Positions 55,135 through 63,586 are shown, counted from the first letter of the stretch. The stretch is 64,000 nt of DNA from Pseudanabaena sp. FACHB-1998 (GCF_014696355.1 NZ_JACJQA010000026.1:104852-168851), one strand, 5' to 3'. Numbers and translations are program-made. Notes: generated from the letters alone by a model not told the origin.

Positions 55135-56511
55135 ATGTCTCTAAGTACTCAAAATGAAAGCGCACTCCATCATGTTGTTATTATTGGCGGTGGCTTTGGT
55201 GGACTATATGCTGCCCAAAAGCTAGGCAAATCAAAGGTTCCCCTTAAAGTCACCCTCATCGACAAACGTAACTTTCACCTATTCCAGCCCCTACTTTATC
55301 AAGTCGCCACAGGCAGCCTCTCCCCCGCCGATATCGCTTCACCATTGCGGGCAGTCCTCGCCGAAAACAAAAATACCAGCGTCGTCATGGGTGAAGTGCT
55401 AGATATTGATCCCCAAGCACAGGTAGTTAAATTAAAAAATCACTTAGATATAAACTATGACTCGCTGATCGTGGCGACAGGAGTTAGTCACCATTACTTT
55501 GGTAATGATCAATGGTCAGAACAAGCCCCCGGATTAAAAACCATTGAAGATGCGATTAATATGCGTCGCCGCATCCTGAGCGCCTTTGAAGCAGCCGAAA
55601 AGACCCATGATCCTAAGTTTAAAGAAGCATTGATGAACTTTGTGGTCATCGGTGGTGGTCCAACAGGCGTGGAACTCGCAGGAACCTTAGCGGAACTTGC
55701 CCATCGCACCCTTAGTGATGAATTCACGAATATTGATACAAAAAAAGCGCGAATCATCTTAATTGAAGGAACCGATCGCGTATTGCCTCCCTACCATGTC
55801 GATCTCTCTGAAGCGGCGAAACAATCTCTTTTGAAATTAGGTGTGGAAGTTAAAACTAGTGCGATGGTGACGAATATTGAGGATCAAGTTGTTACCTTTA
55901 AATGTGGTGAGCAAGTTGAGCAAATCCAAGCTCAAACGATTCTTTGGGCGGCAGGTGTGAAGGCATCGCCAATGGGCAAAGTATTAGGCGATCGCCTGAA
56001 TGCCGAACTAGATCGGGTTGGTCGTGTGGTTGTCCAGCCTGATATGTCGATCGCCAATTATCCGAATGTCTATGTCATTGGTGACTTGGCGAACTATCCT
56101 CACCAAGGCGATCGCCCACTTCCGGGGGTTGCACCTGTGGCGATGCAGCAGGGTGAATATGTGGCGCACTATATTGAAGCTAAAGTTCAAGAGAAAGAAC
56201 CCAGAAAATTCAAGTATTGGGATTTTGGAAGCCTCGCTGTAATTGGTCGTCATGAGGCGGTTGTGGACTTTAAGTTTATCCGTCTGAAGGGTTGGTTAGC
56301 GTGGTTTATTTGGACATTTGTGCATGTTTATTATCTAATTGAATTTGATAATAAGCTTCTTGTAATGGTTCAATGGGGATGGAATTATTTCACCCATCGT
56401 CGTGGCGCGAGAATTATTACAGGCAGGTATTTGCAGGCATTAGAAGAAATGGAAGGAATCCGAGCAGGTGGGCTTTCATTAGAAACAAGAGAACCAGCCG
56501 AGGTTGTCTAA
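55135..56511 (+). CDS. type II NADH dehydrogenase (NDH-2)
   Basis: 458 aa single-subunit FAD enzyme that passes electrons from NAD(P)H to quinones without pumping protons. FAD site VVIIGGGFGGLYAAQKLG, NAD(P)H site FVVIGGGPTGVELAGTLAEL, the second FAD motif VYVIGDLANYP and the quinone-proximal APVAMQQGEYVA are intact. A C-terminal amphipathic/hydrophobic region (FIWTFVHVYYLIEFDNKLLV) anchors it to the membrane. A fragment of the same gene lies upstream at 53456. Confidence 0.93.
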   Translation: MSLSTQNESALHHVVIIGGGFGGLYAAQKLGKSKVPLKVTLIDKRNFHLFQPLLYQVATGSLSPADIASPLRAVLAENKNTSVVMGEVLDIDPQAQVVKLKNHLDINYDSLIVATGVSHHYFGNDQWSEQAPGLKTIEDAINMRRRILSAFEAAEKTHDPKFKEALMNFVVIGGGPTGVELAGTLAELAHRTLSDEFTNIDTKKARIILIEGTDRVLPPYHVDLSEAAKQSLLKLGVEVKTSAMVTNIEDQVVTFKCGEQVEQIQAQTILWAAGVKASPMGKVLGDRLNAELDRVGRVVVQPDMSIANYPNVYVIGDLANYPHQGDRPLPGVAPVAMQQGEYVAHYIEAKVQEKEPRKFKYWDFGSLAVIGRHEAVVDFKFIRLKGWLAWFIWTFVHVYYLIEFDNKLLVMVQWGWNYFTHRRGARIITGRYLQALEEMEGIRAGGLSLETREPAEVV

Positions 56512-56549
56512 TAAAAAAGGAGTCGCTTTGCGACTCCTTTTTTATTAGA
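56507..56549. terminator. bidirectional terminator shared by NDH-2 and Ro60 genes
   Basis: 20-bp perfect arms TCTAATAAAAAAGGAGTCGC, centre TTT. The stop codons of both converging genes (56509-56511 and 56545-56547) lie within the arms. Confidence 0.92.
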
Positions 56550-58149
56550 CTTCACCCATTGCTACCATTTGGATCGCACGGGGCATCGCTGGATCGAAAC
56601 CTCCCATATCCCAAGAATTAGGGTCTTTAGGATCGACTAGCGAGAGCCGATAGGGAGCCAAGGTCACATAGATTGCCTTCGCATTAGCATTCACCTTGCG
56701 GCGATATTCAGCTAAGGCTTCGCTAGGATGACGATGACCTGCCCAAGATTCGGAATCAGTCCAGAAGCAGAACACGTCTGCATAGAACTTATTCTTAATC
56801 GCCCAGTCATAAGCCACCGACGCATCCGTACCACCGAAGTTTTGGTTCGATGCTTTTTGCATTGCCGATGTGAAGGAATCCTTTTTAGTGATTCCCAAAT
56901 CGCGGAAGTCGGTCGCAAATCCGCGAATCGCATAGTTGGTTTCCGCCTTCACCGTTGCTAAAGCCATCGTTGCTGCAATTTCGCAGCAGGTCAGACCGAT
57001 AGAACTAACGGTGTAGTAAGCCATCGAACCCGATACATCGATCGCATGGAGGAAAGTCGCACCTGTGGGCGCGATCGCATCGAAGGACATTTCCAGAGCA
57101 GTTTCCAGAATATCGACAATGCGAGGAATTGGTTCCCAAGTCTTTTGGCTACGTCCGAGCGCACCACCTGATTGATAGGTCTTGAGAGCTTTCAAAACAT
57201 CAATGGGGTGAATGCGTCCCTTCTTGAGGCGATCGTGATTGTTCAACACATTGGCGACATGCTTCAAGTTGTCCTTGTTCTTTGCTGTCAAGACACCGAG
57301 TTCAGTCAAGGAGCCAAGGTTCCGCAACAATGCACCGATAGGCATTTCGTTAAAGAGCAACTGCCATGCGCGTACATCCATCTGTCCGATGGGAGCCGCC
57401 ATTTCATGGGTGAGTTTACCCTTAGCGATCGCTTTATGGGTCTTGTCAGGGTGACGCTTTAGCCATTCATACCACCAAATTTGCGCCAGCGCATCCGATG
57501 GAAATTGGGTCGGAAGTTCATCCCAACCCTTGACCGCCCATTGATAGAGCGCTTGTTGATCGTCAGTTTCAGGCTTAACGTGAAACAAACGCAACGCATC
57601 ACGGTGCGAGAAGCCTTGCCGTTGTTGGTACTTCAGCAATTGATAGGCGAGTGCCTTGGTGTCGGGATTGGAGAGCCATGCCTTACCGCTTTCACGAATG
57701 ACTTTACCGAAGCCACGCATGGACTTGGTGTAGTTCATCCATTCATAGAAGTGGCTACCCGTGCGGACAACTTGAGGAAAGATTTCCATGAAGTTCCGTT
57801 TCGCCGCTTGGCTGTCGCCCATCGATAGCAAGACTAGAGCCAGAATGGGAGCGCTGTTATTCACCGCCCGACCATCGCTTGCATATAGAATTTCGCTCTT
57901 TGCGCGATTGGGATTTTCGGCGACACATTTCTGCACCGTATCGATGAAATCAGCGGACAGTTCGTGTTTGCCAGCGTAGTAGGTGCTTTGGGCAGTACCA
58001 ATCAGCAAGCAACGCCGCAACATGCGCCAGATACCCGCATCAAAGGCAAAGCCACCCGATCGCCCTTGGATCATTTCGGCTTCACGACCTGCGATCGCTT
58101 GAGTTTGAGTTGTATCTTTGGGTTTCTGAAATAAAAATTTATAAGACAT
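56545..58149 (-). CDS. rsr: Ro60-like TROVE-vWA protein (Rsr)
   Basis: Ring-shaped RNA-binding protein that in bacteria works with Y RNAs in rRNA and tRNA processing, RNA decay and stress survival. 534 aa from the ATG at 58149 (MSYKFLFQ); the frame continues to 58260 through a palindrome and is not believed there. Residues about 20-360 are the HEAT-like TROVE ring (GGFAFDAGIWRMLRRCLLIG, MRGFGKVIRESGKAWL). The vWA domain has a complete MIDAS: D371-S373-S375 in DVSGSM, T441 in GGTDAS, D465 in FWTDSES. Putative Y RNA genes lie directly upstream on the same strand. Confidence 0.94.
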   Translation of the reverse strand: MSYKFLFQKPKDTTQTQAIAGREAEMIQGRSGGFAFDAGIWRMLRRCLLIGTAQSTYYAGKHELSADFIDTVQKCVAENPNRAKSEILYASDGRAVNNSAPILALVLLSMGDSQAAKRNFMEIFPQVVRTGSHFYEWMNYTKSMRGFGKVIRESGKAWLSNPDTKALAYQLLKYQQRQGFSHRDALRLFHVKPETDDQQALYQWAVKGWDELPTQFPSDALAQIWWYEWLKRHPDKTHKAIAKGKLTHEMAAPIGQMDVRAWQLLFNEMPIGALLRNLGSLTELGVLTAKNKDNLKHVANVLNNHDRLKKGRIHPIDVLKALKTYQSGGALGRSQKTWEPIPRIVDILETALEMSFDAIAPTGATFLHAIDVSGSMAYYTVSSIGLTCCEIAATMALATVKAETNYAIRGFATDFRDLGITKKDSFTSAMQKASNQNFGGTDASVAYDWAIKNKFYADVFCFWTDSESWAGHRHPSEALAEYRRKVNANAKAIYVTLAPYRLSLVDPKDPNSWDMGGFDPAMPRAIQMVAMGEV

Positions 58150-58230
58150 GACATTCTCTGTCCACTTGGGGCAAACCAGTGGGAAAGTTAAAGAGAACTT
58201 CCTTCGCCTCGACCAAAGAGAAGGATATTT

Positions 58231-58273
58231 TTTTAAATTTTGATTGCACTTACAGTGCAATCAAAATTTAAAA
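58231..58273. repeat. palindrome in the rsr leader
   Basis: 19-bp perfect arms TTTTAAATTTTGATTGCAC, 5-nt loop. It lies between rsr and the first tRNA-like RNA and may end the RNA or shape the rsr leader. Confidence 0.88.
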
Positions 58274-58299
58274 ACCTAAAAGCTTTTAGCTTTTAGAAG

Positions 58300-58421
58300 G
58301 GGGTGGAATGGGACTCGAACCCACATCTCGCGACATAAGGAGGGGAGCGTTAAAAGCGATAACCTTAAGTCTGCGTCCCTTACGGGCAAAAGTGCGTTCT
58401 ACCAGTTGAACTATCCACCCC
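58300..58421 (-). ncRNA. tRNA-shaped Y-like RNA 1 (Ro60-associated, putative)
   Basis: Transcribed with rsr. 122 nt folding as a tRNA without an anticodon arm. Acceptor GGGTGGA/TCCACCC (58414-58420 with 58301-58307, extendable by one G-C), linker TA at positions 8-9, D arm GTTC-AACTGGTA-GAAC with the GG, and T arm GTGGG-TTCGAGT-CCCAT (58308-58324). Between D and T arms a 70-nt domain (58325-58394) replaces the anticodon arm; it has the tetraloop hairpin CCC-GTAA-GGG and the 20-nt box CGCAGACTTAAGGTTATCGC, shared with RNA 2. No anticodon stem of normal form, so it is not a decoding tRNA. Confidence 0.75.
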
Positions 58422-58438
58422 AAGATTTGGGATAAATT

Positions 58439-58473
58439 CCATTTAGAAAATGGCATTGCCATTTTCTAAATGG
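58439..58473. repeat. palindrome between the two tRNA-like RNAs
   Basis: 16-bp perfect arms CCATTTAGAAAATGGC, centre ATT. Confidence 0.88.
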
Positions 58474-58504
58474 AAAACCATTACAGGTTGAGATTTTATC
58501 CCAA

Positions 58505-58630
58505 TTGACGGAGAGGGACTCGAACCCTCGACACTTGGCGTTTCAGGCGATAACCCTAAATCTGCGACCCTTGCGGGTAAGTGACGAAAAAGGATGTTTT
58601 CAATGCTCTACCTACTGAGCTATCCGTCAA
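58505..58630 (-). ncRNA. tRNA-shaped Y-like RNA 2 (Ro60-associated, putative)
   Basis: 126 nt, same plan as RNA 1 with different helix sequences. Acceptor TGACGGA/TCCGTCA (58623-58629 with 58506-58512, plus one T-A pair), linker TA, D arm GCTC-AGTAGGTA-GAGC, T arm GAGGG-TTCGAGT-CCCTC (58513-58529). The 74-nt insert (58530-58603) has a CACTT/AAGTG stem, the tetraloop hairpin ACCC-GCAA-GGGT (58567-58578) and the box CGCAGATTTAGGGTTATCGC (58547-58566), 18 of 20 identical to RNA 1. The paired changes in all helices between the two copies argue that the fold is selected. Confidence 0.77.
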
Positions 58631-58639
58631 TGTTTAGCA

Positions 58640-58672
58640 AATTGGAATTTTGCCGTAAGCGAAATTCCAATT
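58640..58672. repeat. palindrome
   Basis: 11-bp arms AATTGGAATTT with an 11-nt centre TGCCGTAAGCG that can pair further. Confidence 0.82.
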
Positions 58673-58694
58673 ATTTAGAAGTTTCAATTTGTGA

Positions 58695-58886
58695 ATAGAT
58701 GCTACCTGCGAACAAGCAGCATCTATCTGGAGCAGTAACCCTGAATGCTTCAGCCCATAAAGGCAAGTCAGTGCATAAAGGAATTCAGCAGTTCGCGAGG
58801 CTGCATCTCCTTTTCTAATTGCTACACAATTACTTGAGTAGTACTTGCAATGGCAATCAGGTTAGGCGTTCTACGCGCTTGAACTA
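58695..58886 (-). ncRNA. divergent Y-like RNA 3 (putative)
   Basis: Same strand as RNAs 1-2 and rsr. A D-arm-like TA-GTTC-AAGCGCGTA-GAAC (58868-58886) is followed, after a less conserved stretch, by a structured core at 58729-58810: CTGAAT/ATTCAG stem, a GCC-TTTAT-GGC-type hairpin, and TTCAGGGTTACTGC, which aligns with the shared box of RNAs 1-2 (TTTAGGGTTATCGC, 11 of 14). A strong hairpin ATAGATGCT/AGCATCTAT (58695-58726) follows. No convincing acceptor or T arm. The ends are uncertain. Confidence 0.45.
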
Positions 58887-59010
58887 TGTCGCACTACATT
58901 TATACTACATATACTACAAAAATGCAATAGTTTGACTTGGCAACAATAGATGCTATAAGTGCGTCTTACAGAGATAAGTTGCAACTTGTGTACTTAGGAA
59001 AATTTTCAAG

Positions 59011-60333
59011 ATGCTTGTAAATAAAACTTTGGCTCATTCTTGTTTGGCTTTATTTGGCGCGATCGCCTACACAGCTTTGACCCCACAGATTACACAAGCT
59101 GCTTCCGATCAAACCTTAGAGAGCCTTGTCCAGCAAGCAACATCTGCCGATCGCACCACATCGCAACAGGCGATCGCCAAATTACGAGAATTTAAAGAGG
59201 TGGGGGTAGATGCGTTTTGGAATACCTATCGCAAGGATTTACCGAATCAGCCAAAGTTAAGGGCAGTTTTAGACGATATTTGCCAGCAAAAAGATTGTGA
59301 TGCCTCTCGCCTATATTGGTACAAAGATCTGGCGGCGGCACAGGTGGCTTCCAAGGAAACTGGAAAACCAATTTTAGCTCTGCGTTTGTTGGGCAATCTC
59401 AACGACGAACTGAGTTGTGCCAATAGTCGATTTTTCCGCACGGCGCTCTATCCTAACGCTGGTGTGTCTCAATTGCTGCGCGATCGCTTCATTTTAATTT
59501 GGCAATCAGAGCGACCTGTCCCTAAGGTAACGATTGATTTTGGTGATGGTCGTAAATTAGAGCAAACAATCACGGGTAACAGCATTCATTACGTGCTAGA
59601 TAGCGAAGGTCGCCCCATTGAAGCGATTCCCGGTTTGTATAGCCCACAGGCTTTTATCGAAAACTTGAAGGAAGCAGATCGTTTATTTCAATCGGTAAGA
59701 GGTTTAGAAGGCGATCTAAATTTGCGTCAAGAGCTTTTAACTAAATATCATCGCGATCGCTATGCCCAATTAGAAAACAACTGGCGATCGGATTTAACTC
59801 GATTACGCTTGCCCACCCAGCCTTTACTCCCTTTATCAATTACTGATCCTAAAGCAAGTGCCATGCTCGCAAGCCGCTTGACAGTCGGTAAGGCAATGGT
59901 TGAATTACCAACCTTAAGCCGTACCAATGGCGATCCGTTGGCAGAGGTTACGCCGCCTTCTCCCTTTGATAAGTTGAGTGATGCTAACTGGGCAAGATTA
60001 GCTAGGCTTTATCAAAATCGCGTCTATCTCGATCAAGGTAGTTTGCAGGTGATGGAGCGTAAATTATCGCCTAATGCCTCCCTCCGAACTGTAGTAAATC
60101 GCTTTGAGCGGGCGATCGCACAGGATACAGTTCGCAATGAGTATGTATTTCATGCCCAGATCCATAACTGGTTTGCCAATGGCGAATTTGTGAATAATTC
60201 TGTTAATAATAGTGCATCTTTAAACGCGCTTAATCGACGGGTTTATGATCAACTCTTTTTAACACCTGCCAGCGATCCGTGGTTAGGATTAGTTAATGAG
60301 AATGTCTATACAGGAATTAGTAAGGTAAATTAA
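59011..60333 (+). CDS. exported protein with thioredoxin-like region, unknown function
   Basis: 440 aa. Signal peptide: basic start, hydrophobic core LALFGAIAYTALTP, likely cleavage after ITQAA (about residue 31). The part from about 105 to 215 (KETGKPILALRLLGNLNDEL, SCANSRFFRTALY, LLRDRFILIW) resembles thioredoxin-fold proteins with a degenerate CxNS site in place of CxxC. The C-terminal half is helical. Function unknown; it is divergent from the Ro60/Y-RNA cluster. Confidence 0.7.
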   Translation: MLVNKTLAHSCLALFGAIAYTALTPQITQAASDQTLESLVQQATSADRTTSQQAIAKLREFKEVGVDAFWNTYRKDLPNQPKLRAVLDDICQQKDCDASRLYWYKDLAAAQVASKETGKPILALRLLGNLNDELSCANSRFFRTALYPNAGVSQLLRDRFILIWQSERPVPKVTIDFGDGRKLEQTITGNSIHYVLDSEGRPIEAIPGLYSPQAFIENLKEADRLFQSVRGLEGDLNLRQELLTKYHRDRYAQLENNWRSDLTRLRLPTQPLLPLSITDPKASAMLASRLTVGKAMVELPTLSRTNGDPLAEVTPPSPFDKLSDANWARLARLYQNRVYLDQGSLQVMERKLSPNASLRTVVNRFERAIAQDTVRNEYVFHAQIHNWFANGEFVNNSVNNSASLNALNRRVYDQLFLTPASDPWLGLVNENVYTGISKVN

Positions 60334-60359
60334 TGTAGTCAGTACTTTAAGCGGGCTAC

Positions 60360-60390
60360 ATTACAGCGCTTTGCACTTTTTTAAAACCCA
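60360..60390 (-). repeat. 31-nt dispersed module, copy 3 (reverse)
   Basis: On the minus strand it reads TGGGTTTTAAA ... GTGCAAAGCGCTGTAAT, same length and ends as copies 1 and 2, and like them abuts a palindrome, here at 60390-60438. Confidence 0.82.
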
Positions 60391-60438
60391 GAAATATTTT
60401 TGAAGGAGTTACGAAGCGCCGCTTTCAAAAATATTTCT
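60390..60438. repeat. palindrome overlapping upstream codons of the DUF2252 gene
   Basis: 15-bp perfect arms AGAAATATTTTTGAA with a 19-nt loop containing GAAGCGCCGC. The upstream extension of the next gene runs through it. Confidence 0.85.
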
Positions 60439-60486
60439 ATACTGCTCAAACCCTCAAAAGACTGTAATTCTCGGATTAATTTGGGA

Positions 60487-61701
60487 ATGTTTATGGCAAA
60501 TCGAAATATTACCGATCGCATTCAAAGATTTAATCTTAGCCAAGCTAGAGATCCTTACTTGCTATCTAAAAAATATGAAGCGATGCGATCTCCAGATGAA
60601 AATCCTTTTGTCTTTTTTCGGGCAACCTGCCATCTTTTTTATGAAGATTTACCCATTAAATCTTGGTTTAAGAAAGCTCCCTTGGTTTGGATTTGCGGCG
60701 ATCTTCATATTGAAAACTTCGGTAATTATAAAGCGGATAATCGTAGCGTTTACTTTGATATTAATGATTTTGATGAAGCTATCCTTGCCCCAACTACATG
60801 GGAAATTGCGAGGTTGTTAACCAGTATTTTTGTGGCGACACAGACTTTCGCTATTGGAGAAATTGCCGAAAACCTTTGTCATCAATTGCTCGAATCCTAT
60901 GGGAGAACTATTGCGGAAGGCAAAGCCTATTGGATGGGGGAAGACACGGCTCCTGAAGTGATCGAAGATTTGTTGTCTCGTAAACATCACGTTAAACGGA
61001 AAGCCTTGCTAGAAGAAAGAACTATTCTGGATAATGAAAAGCAAAAGCGATCGCTTAAAATCGATAACAAAAAAGCTCTATCAGTTTCAGAATCCCAAAA
61101 GCAGAAAGTACAAGCTTTTATGGAGGACTTTGCGACAAGGCATCCGAATCCGCAATTTTTTAAACTTTTAGATGTAGCCCAACGTATCGCTGGCAAAGGA
61201 AGTTTAGGGATTGAGCGTTATGTTTTATTAGTGGAAGGTAAAGGTTCTCCAGATAATAATTATCTCCTCGACCTCAAGAAAGCCCTACCGTCTTCGCTTA
61301 TGCCCTACAGCATTTGGAAGCAACCCCATTGGCAAAGTGAAGCCGATCGCATCGTGTCAATTCAGAAGCGATCGCAAGCCATACCTATTGCTTTTCTTCA
61401 AGCGGTGACAATGGGTGCAGATTCGTTTGTTTTGCGCGAACTTCAATCTACTCAAAGCCCTACCGATAGCTTGAAAATCGAAAAATGGGATGACCAATTA
61501 ATGCGATCGGAGCAACTGATGCAAGCTTTAGGAAAAGTAGTTGCTTGGTCACATATACGAAGTAGCGGCAGACAGGACTCGGCAACTGTTGAGCAGTTAA
61601 TGGAGTTTGCAAGCAAATCAAAATGGAGAACTGAAGTAATGGAGTATGCTAAATCCTACAGTCAGCAGGTATATCAAGACTGGAAAGAGTTCTGTAAATA
61701 A
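60487..61701 (+). CDS. DUF2252 family protein
   Basis: About 404 aa from ATG 60487 (or 403 from 60493, MANRNITDR); the frame continues upstream to 60400 through a palindrome. KYEAMRSPDENPFVFFRATC, VWICGDLHIENFGNYK and FDINDFDEAILAPTTWEIAR are clear DUF2252 motifs; the GDLHxENFG and DxNDFDE pattern resembles aminoglycoside-phosphotransferase/kinase folds (catalytic HxxN and metal DxD). Members are uncharacterised. Ends with a strong terminator. Confidence 0.9.
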   Translation: MFMANRNITDRIQRFNLSQARDPYLLSKKYEAMRSPDENPFVFFRATCHLFYEDLPIKSWFKKAPLVWICGDLHIENFGNYKADNRSVYFDINDFDEAILAPTTWEIARLLTSIFVATQTFAIGEIAENLCHQLLESYGRTIAEGKAYWMGEDTAPEVIEDLLSRKHHVKRKALLEERTILDNEKQKRSLKIDNKKALSVSESQKQKVQAFMEDFATRHPNPQFFKLLDVAQRIAGKGSLGIERYVLLVEGKGSPDNNYLLDLKKALPSSLMPYSIWKQPHWQSEADRIVSIQKRSQAIPIAFLQAVTMGADSFVLRELQSTQSPTDSLKIEKWDDQLMRSEQLMQALGKVVAWSHIRSSGRQDSATVEQLMEFASKSKWRTEVMEYAKSYSQQVYQDWKEFCK

Positions 61702-61702
61702 A

Positions 61703-61734
61703 AAAGCCCAAAATGGTTTATCATTCTGGGCTTT
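61703..61734. terminator. terminator after the DUF2252 gene
   Basis: Stem AAAGCCCA/TGGGCTTT extended by AAATG/CATT pairs, T-rich end. Confidence 0.85.
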
Positions 61735-61764
61735 AATGTTATTCATCGGGAAGAAAGTAGAAGT

Positions 61765-62067
61765 ATGCGAGTCAAGATCGATAACGAGGTTTTATTTATA
61801 AATCGGGAGGATGTGCCGAAATATAACAAACAAGGCTCCATTGTCCGTAATAGTTACTTTTGGGCTTTACGATCAATTGCTGGTCGCTCCAACTCTCGCT
61901 ATGACTGGGAATTTGAGCCAGAAGTATGGATCGCCTTGCAGAGAATGCTACTTTCCTTTGCGGAGTCAGGATATTTGCCCACTCGCGAAACTCAATTGGA
62001 ATTTGATGCAGAAACAGATGCTATTCCACAAGAACTAAGGCTAGTTTCTACAAGAATAGATCAATAA
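61765..62067 (+). CDS. small protein of unknown function
   Basis: 100 aa, soluble. INREDVPKYNKQGSIVRNSY, then WEFEPEVWIALQRMLLSFAE. No domain recognised. It has its own gap to the upstream terminator and converges on the nuclease-HEPN gene. A GGGAAGAAAGTAGAAG purine-rich stretch before the ATG may serve as ribosome site. Confidence 0.6.
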   Translation: MRVKIDNEVLFINREDVPKYNKQGSIVRNSYFWALRSIAGRSNSRYDWEFEPEVWIALQRMLLSFAESGYLPTRETQLEFDAETDAIPQELRLVSTRIDQ

Positions 62068-62096
62068 TCAGAGGTACACAACAGAGCTACATACTT

Positions 62097-62774
62097 CTAA
62101 ATTGTTGATATCCACTCCTGTATCAAAGAATTAATTGTGTGGTTAGCTAAGATCAATATTTCACCTGTAGCATCTATCGGGGTCATGATGCCATGAGCAA
62201 TTTTATTTCTAAATTTCAAAAAATCTTTGAAAATTTCAAACTGATCTATTGAAATTTCTCCCCTTGAATAAAGGTGATCCAGTAAATAATTTACAGGAAA
62301 TCTTTCAATGGGAATATTTTCTATTATTGCTTTTTTACGAAGTGCTGCTTCTAAAATACTCCACAGGAATAGGGTAGCAGGCTCAAAAAATGATTCTTGA
62401 ATAAGAGTATCTACTTTCAATAATCGAGATTCTAACTCTTGCCAGTACGGAAAGTCTTTTTCCTCTAATTGTAAATTTTCTTCATTCTCATCATCCAAAG
62501 TTATTAACACAAACCGCCATCCCTGATGAGATGCAACTTGTTCAGCAATATTTTGCAATCGATCAACCGAAAGACGCTTGAAAGTAGTTTTAACCTCAAA
62601 AACTATCCCCCGATCGTCTTTAGTTGCAATCAAATCAGGAAGGTATCCACCTAAGTTAAAGGGTAAGTCTGATTTTGAGGGTTCAGTGACTACTTTATAG
62701 CCATGCTCCTGTAATTGTTGAGCAGTAGACTTAATTTTCTGTTGCTCCTGTAAAGATTTATTTGTTGTGATCAT
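62097..62774 (-). CDS. PD-(D/E)XK nuclease - HEPN fusion protein
   Basis: 225 aa. The N-terminal half (about 15-100) has a restriction-endonuclease-like core: PDLIATKDDRGIVFEVK gives Asp47 and Glu60-x-Lys62. The C-terminal half (about 115-225) is helical and ends with FRNKIAHGI, the R(N)x3-4H motif of HEPN ribonucleases (Arg189, His194). Such domain pairs are found in conflict and toxin systems. No antitoxin is obvious next to it. Prediction from motifs; both active sites appear complete. Confidence 0.75.
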   Translation of the reverse strand: MITTNKSLQEQQKIKSTAQQLQEHGYKVVTEPSKSDLPFNLGGYLPDLIATKDDRGIVFEVKTTFKRLSVDRLQNIAEQVASHQGWRFVLITLDDENEENLQLEEKDFPYWQELESRLLKVDTLIQESFFEPATLFLWSILEAALRKKAIIENIPIERFPVNYLLDHLYSRGEISIDQFEIFKDFLKFRNKIAHGIMTPIDATGEILILANHTINSLIQEWISTI

Positions 62775-62908
62775 AGAGATGTCTCTAAATTTCCAGAAAA
62801 ACTAGTATTTACATAAACACGTGAATTCCCACAGATAAAACATTACATTACAAGAAACTGAACAGATTTTTAGAACAAACCATCGTTAAATATTATTTTT
62901 TCTTATTT

Positions 62909-63586
62909 TCAAAGTCTTATAGAAGCTATTTGTTTTAAATACGCTTCACTAAAAATTAGCCATACAATCCAAAAAATATAATGTATTATTACGACCAACC
63001 AAAATTCGATCTGATAGGACTTTTTGATGTTTTTATGGCGCAGCATTTTTTGGGCTATAAATCCTCCCAACCATCCTCCTAAAAACTCAAAAGAATGCAA
63101 GGTTATTTCTGAAGTTCGCCATTTCCCATGATTTGCTTGATACTTGTCAGCAGCATACAAATTAAAAGTAATTAAACTCATACCAATATATAAAATTATT
63201 GGCAAAAGATTGAATACTGGAAAGATACTAGCTACTCTCCAAGCAAAGTGACCTGATCCAATTAACGGCAAAATTGATAGGCATAAAGTACTCACTAAAG
63301 GAAATGCTTGTTTAGGTACACTTTTAGATGAAGTTTTAGGATTCAAAGAGTTTTTTGTCGATTTATCTCTTGCTCCCAAAATAAAAGCATTGATGGCGCA
63401 AACTTTACCATTTTTAGTAACAGTATTGTAGTAAATTGTGTCATTCAGAACAGGAAGGCGAGTTGCATCTTTGATTTCAGAGATGTGTAAAAATACGTCT
63501 AAGCTTCCATCTGCTGGCTGAATAAACCCAAATCCTTTTTCGTCTTTCCATTTAATAAGTTTTCCACTAACTAAACCAGATTTCAT
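62909..63586 (-). CDS. cold-shock domain - DUF1294 membrane protein
   Basis: 225 aa. Residues 5-70 are a cold-shock domain with the RNA-binding motifs KGFGFIQ and VFLHISE. A Ser/Lys-rich linker leads to four hydrophobic segments; LITFNLYAADKYQANHGKWR, then LHSFEFLGGWLGGFIAQKML is the DUF1294 signature. Such fusions are widespread but uncharacterised; they might tether RNA binding to the membrane. Confidence 0.88.
   Translation of the reverse strand: MKSGLVSGKLIKWKDEKGFGFIQPADGSLDVFLHISEIKDATRLPVLNDTIYYNTVTKNGKVCAINAFILGARDKSTKNSLNPKTSSKSVPKQAFPLVSTLCLSILPLIGSGHFAWRVASIFPVFNLLPIILYIGMSLITFNLYAADKYQANHGKWRTSEITLHSFEFLGGWLGGFIAQKMLRHKNIKKSYQIEFWLVVIIHYIFWIVWLIFSEAYLKQIASIRL

Noticed and set aside
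58300..58630. Calling the two RNAs ordinary tRNAs or intron-containing tRNAs
   Set aside because: Acceptor, D and T arms fit, but the 70-74 nt between them has no 5-bp anticodon stem with 7-nt loop, is far too short for a group I intron, and contains a box shared by both RNAs. Bacteria lack the splicing endonuclease for archaeal-type introns.
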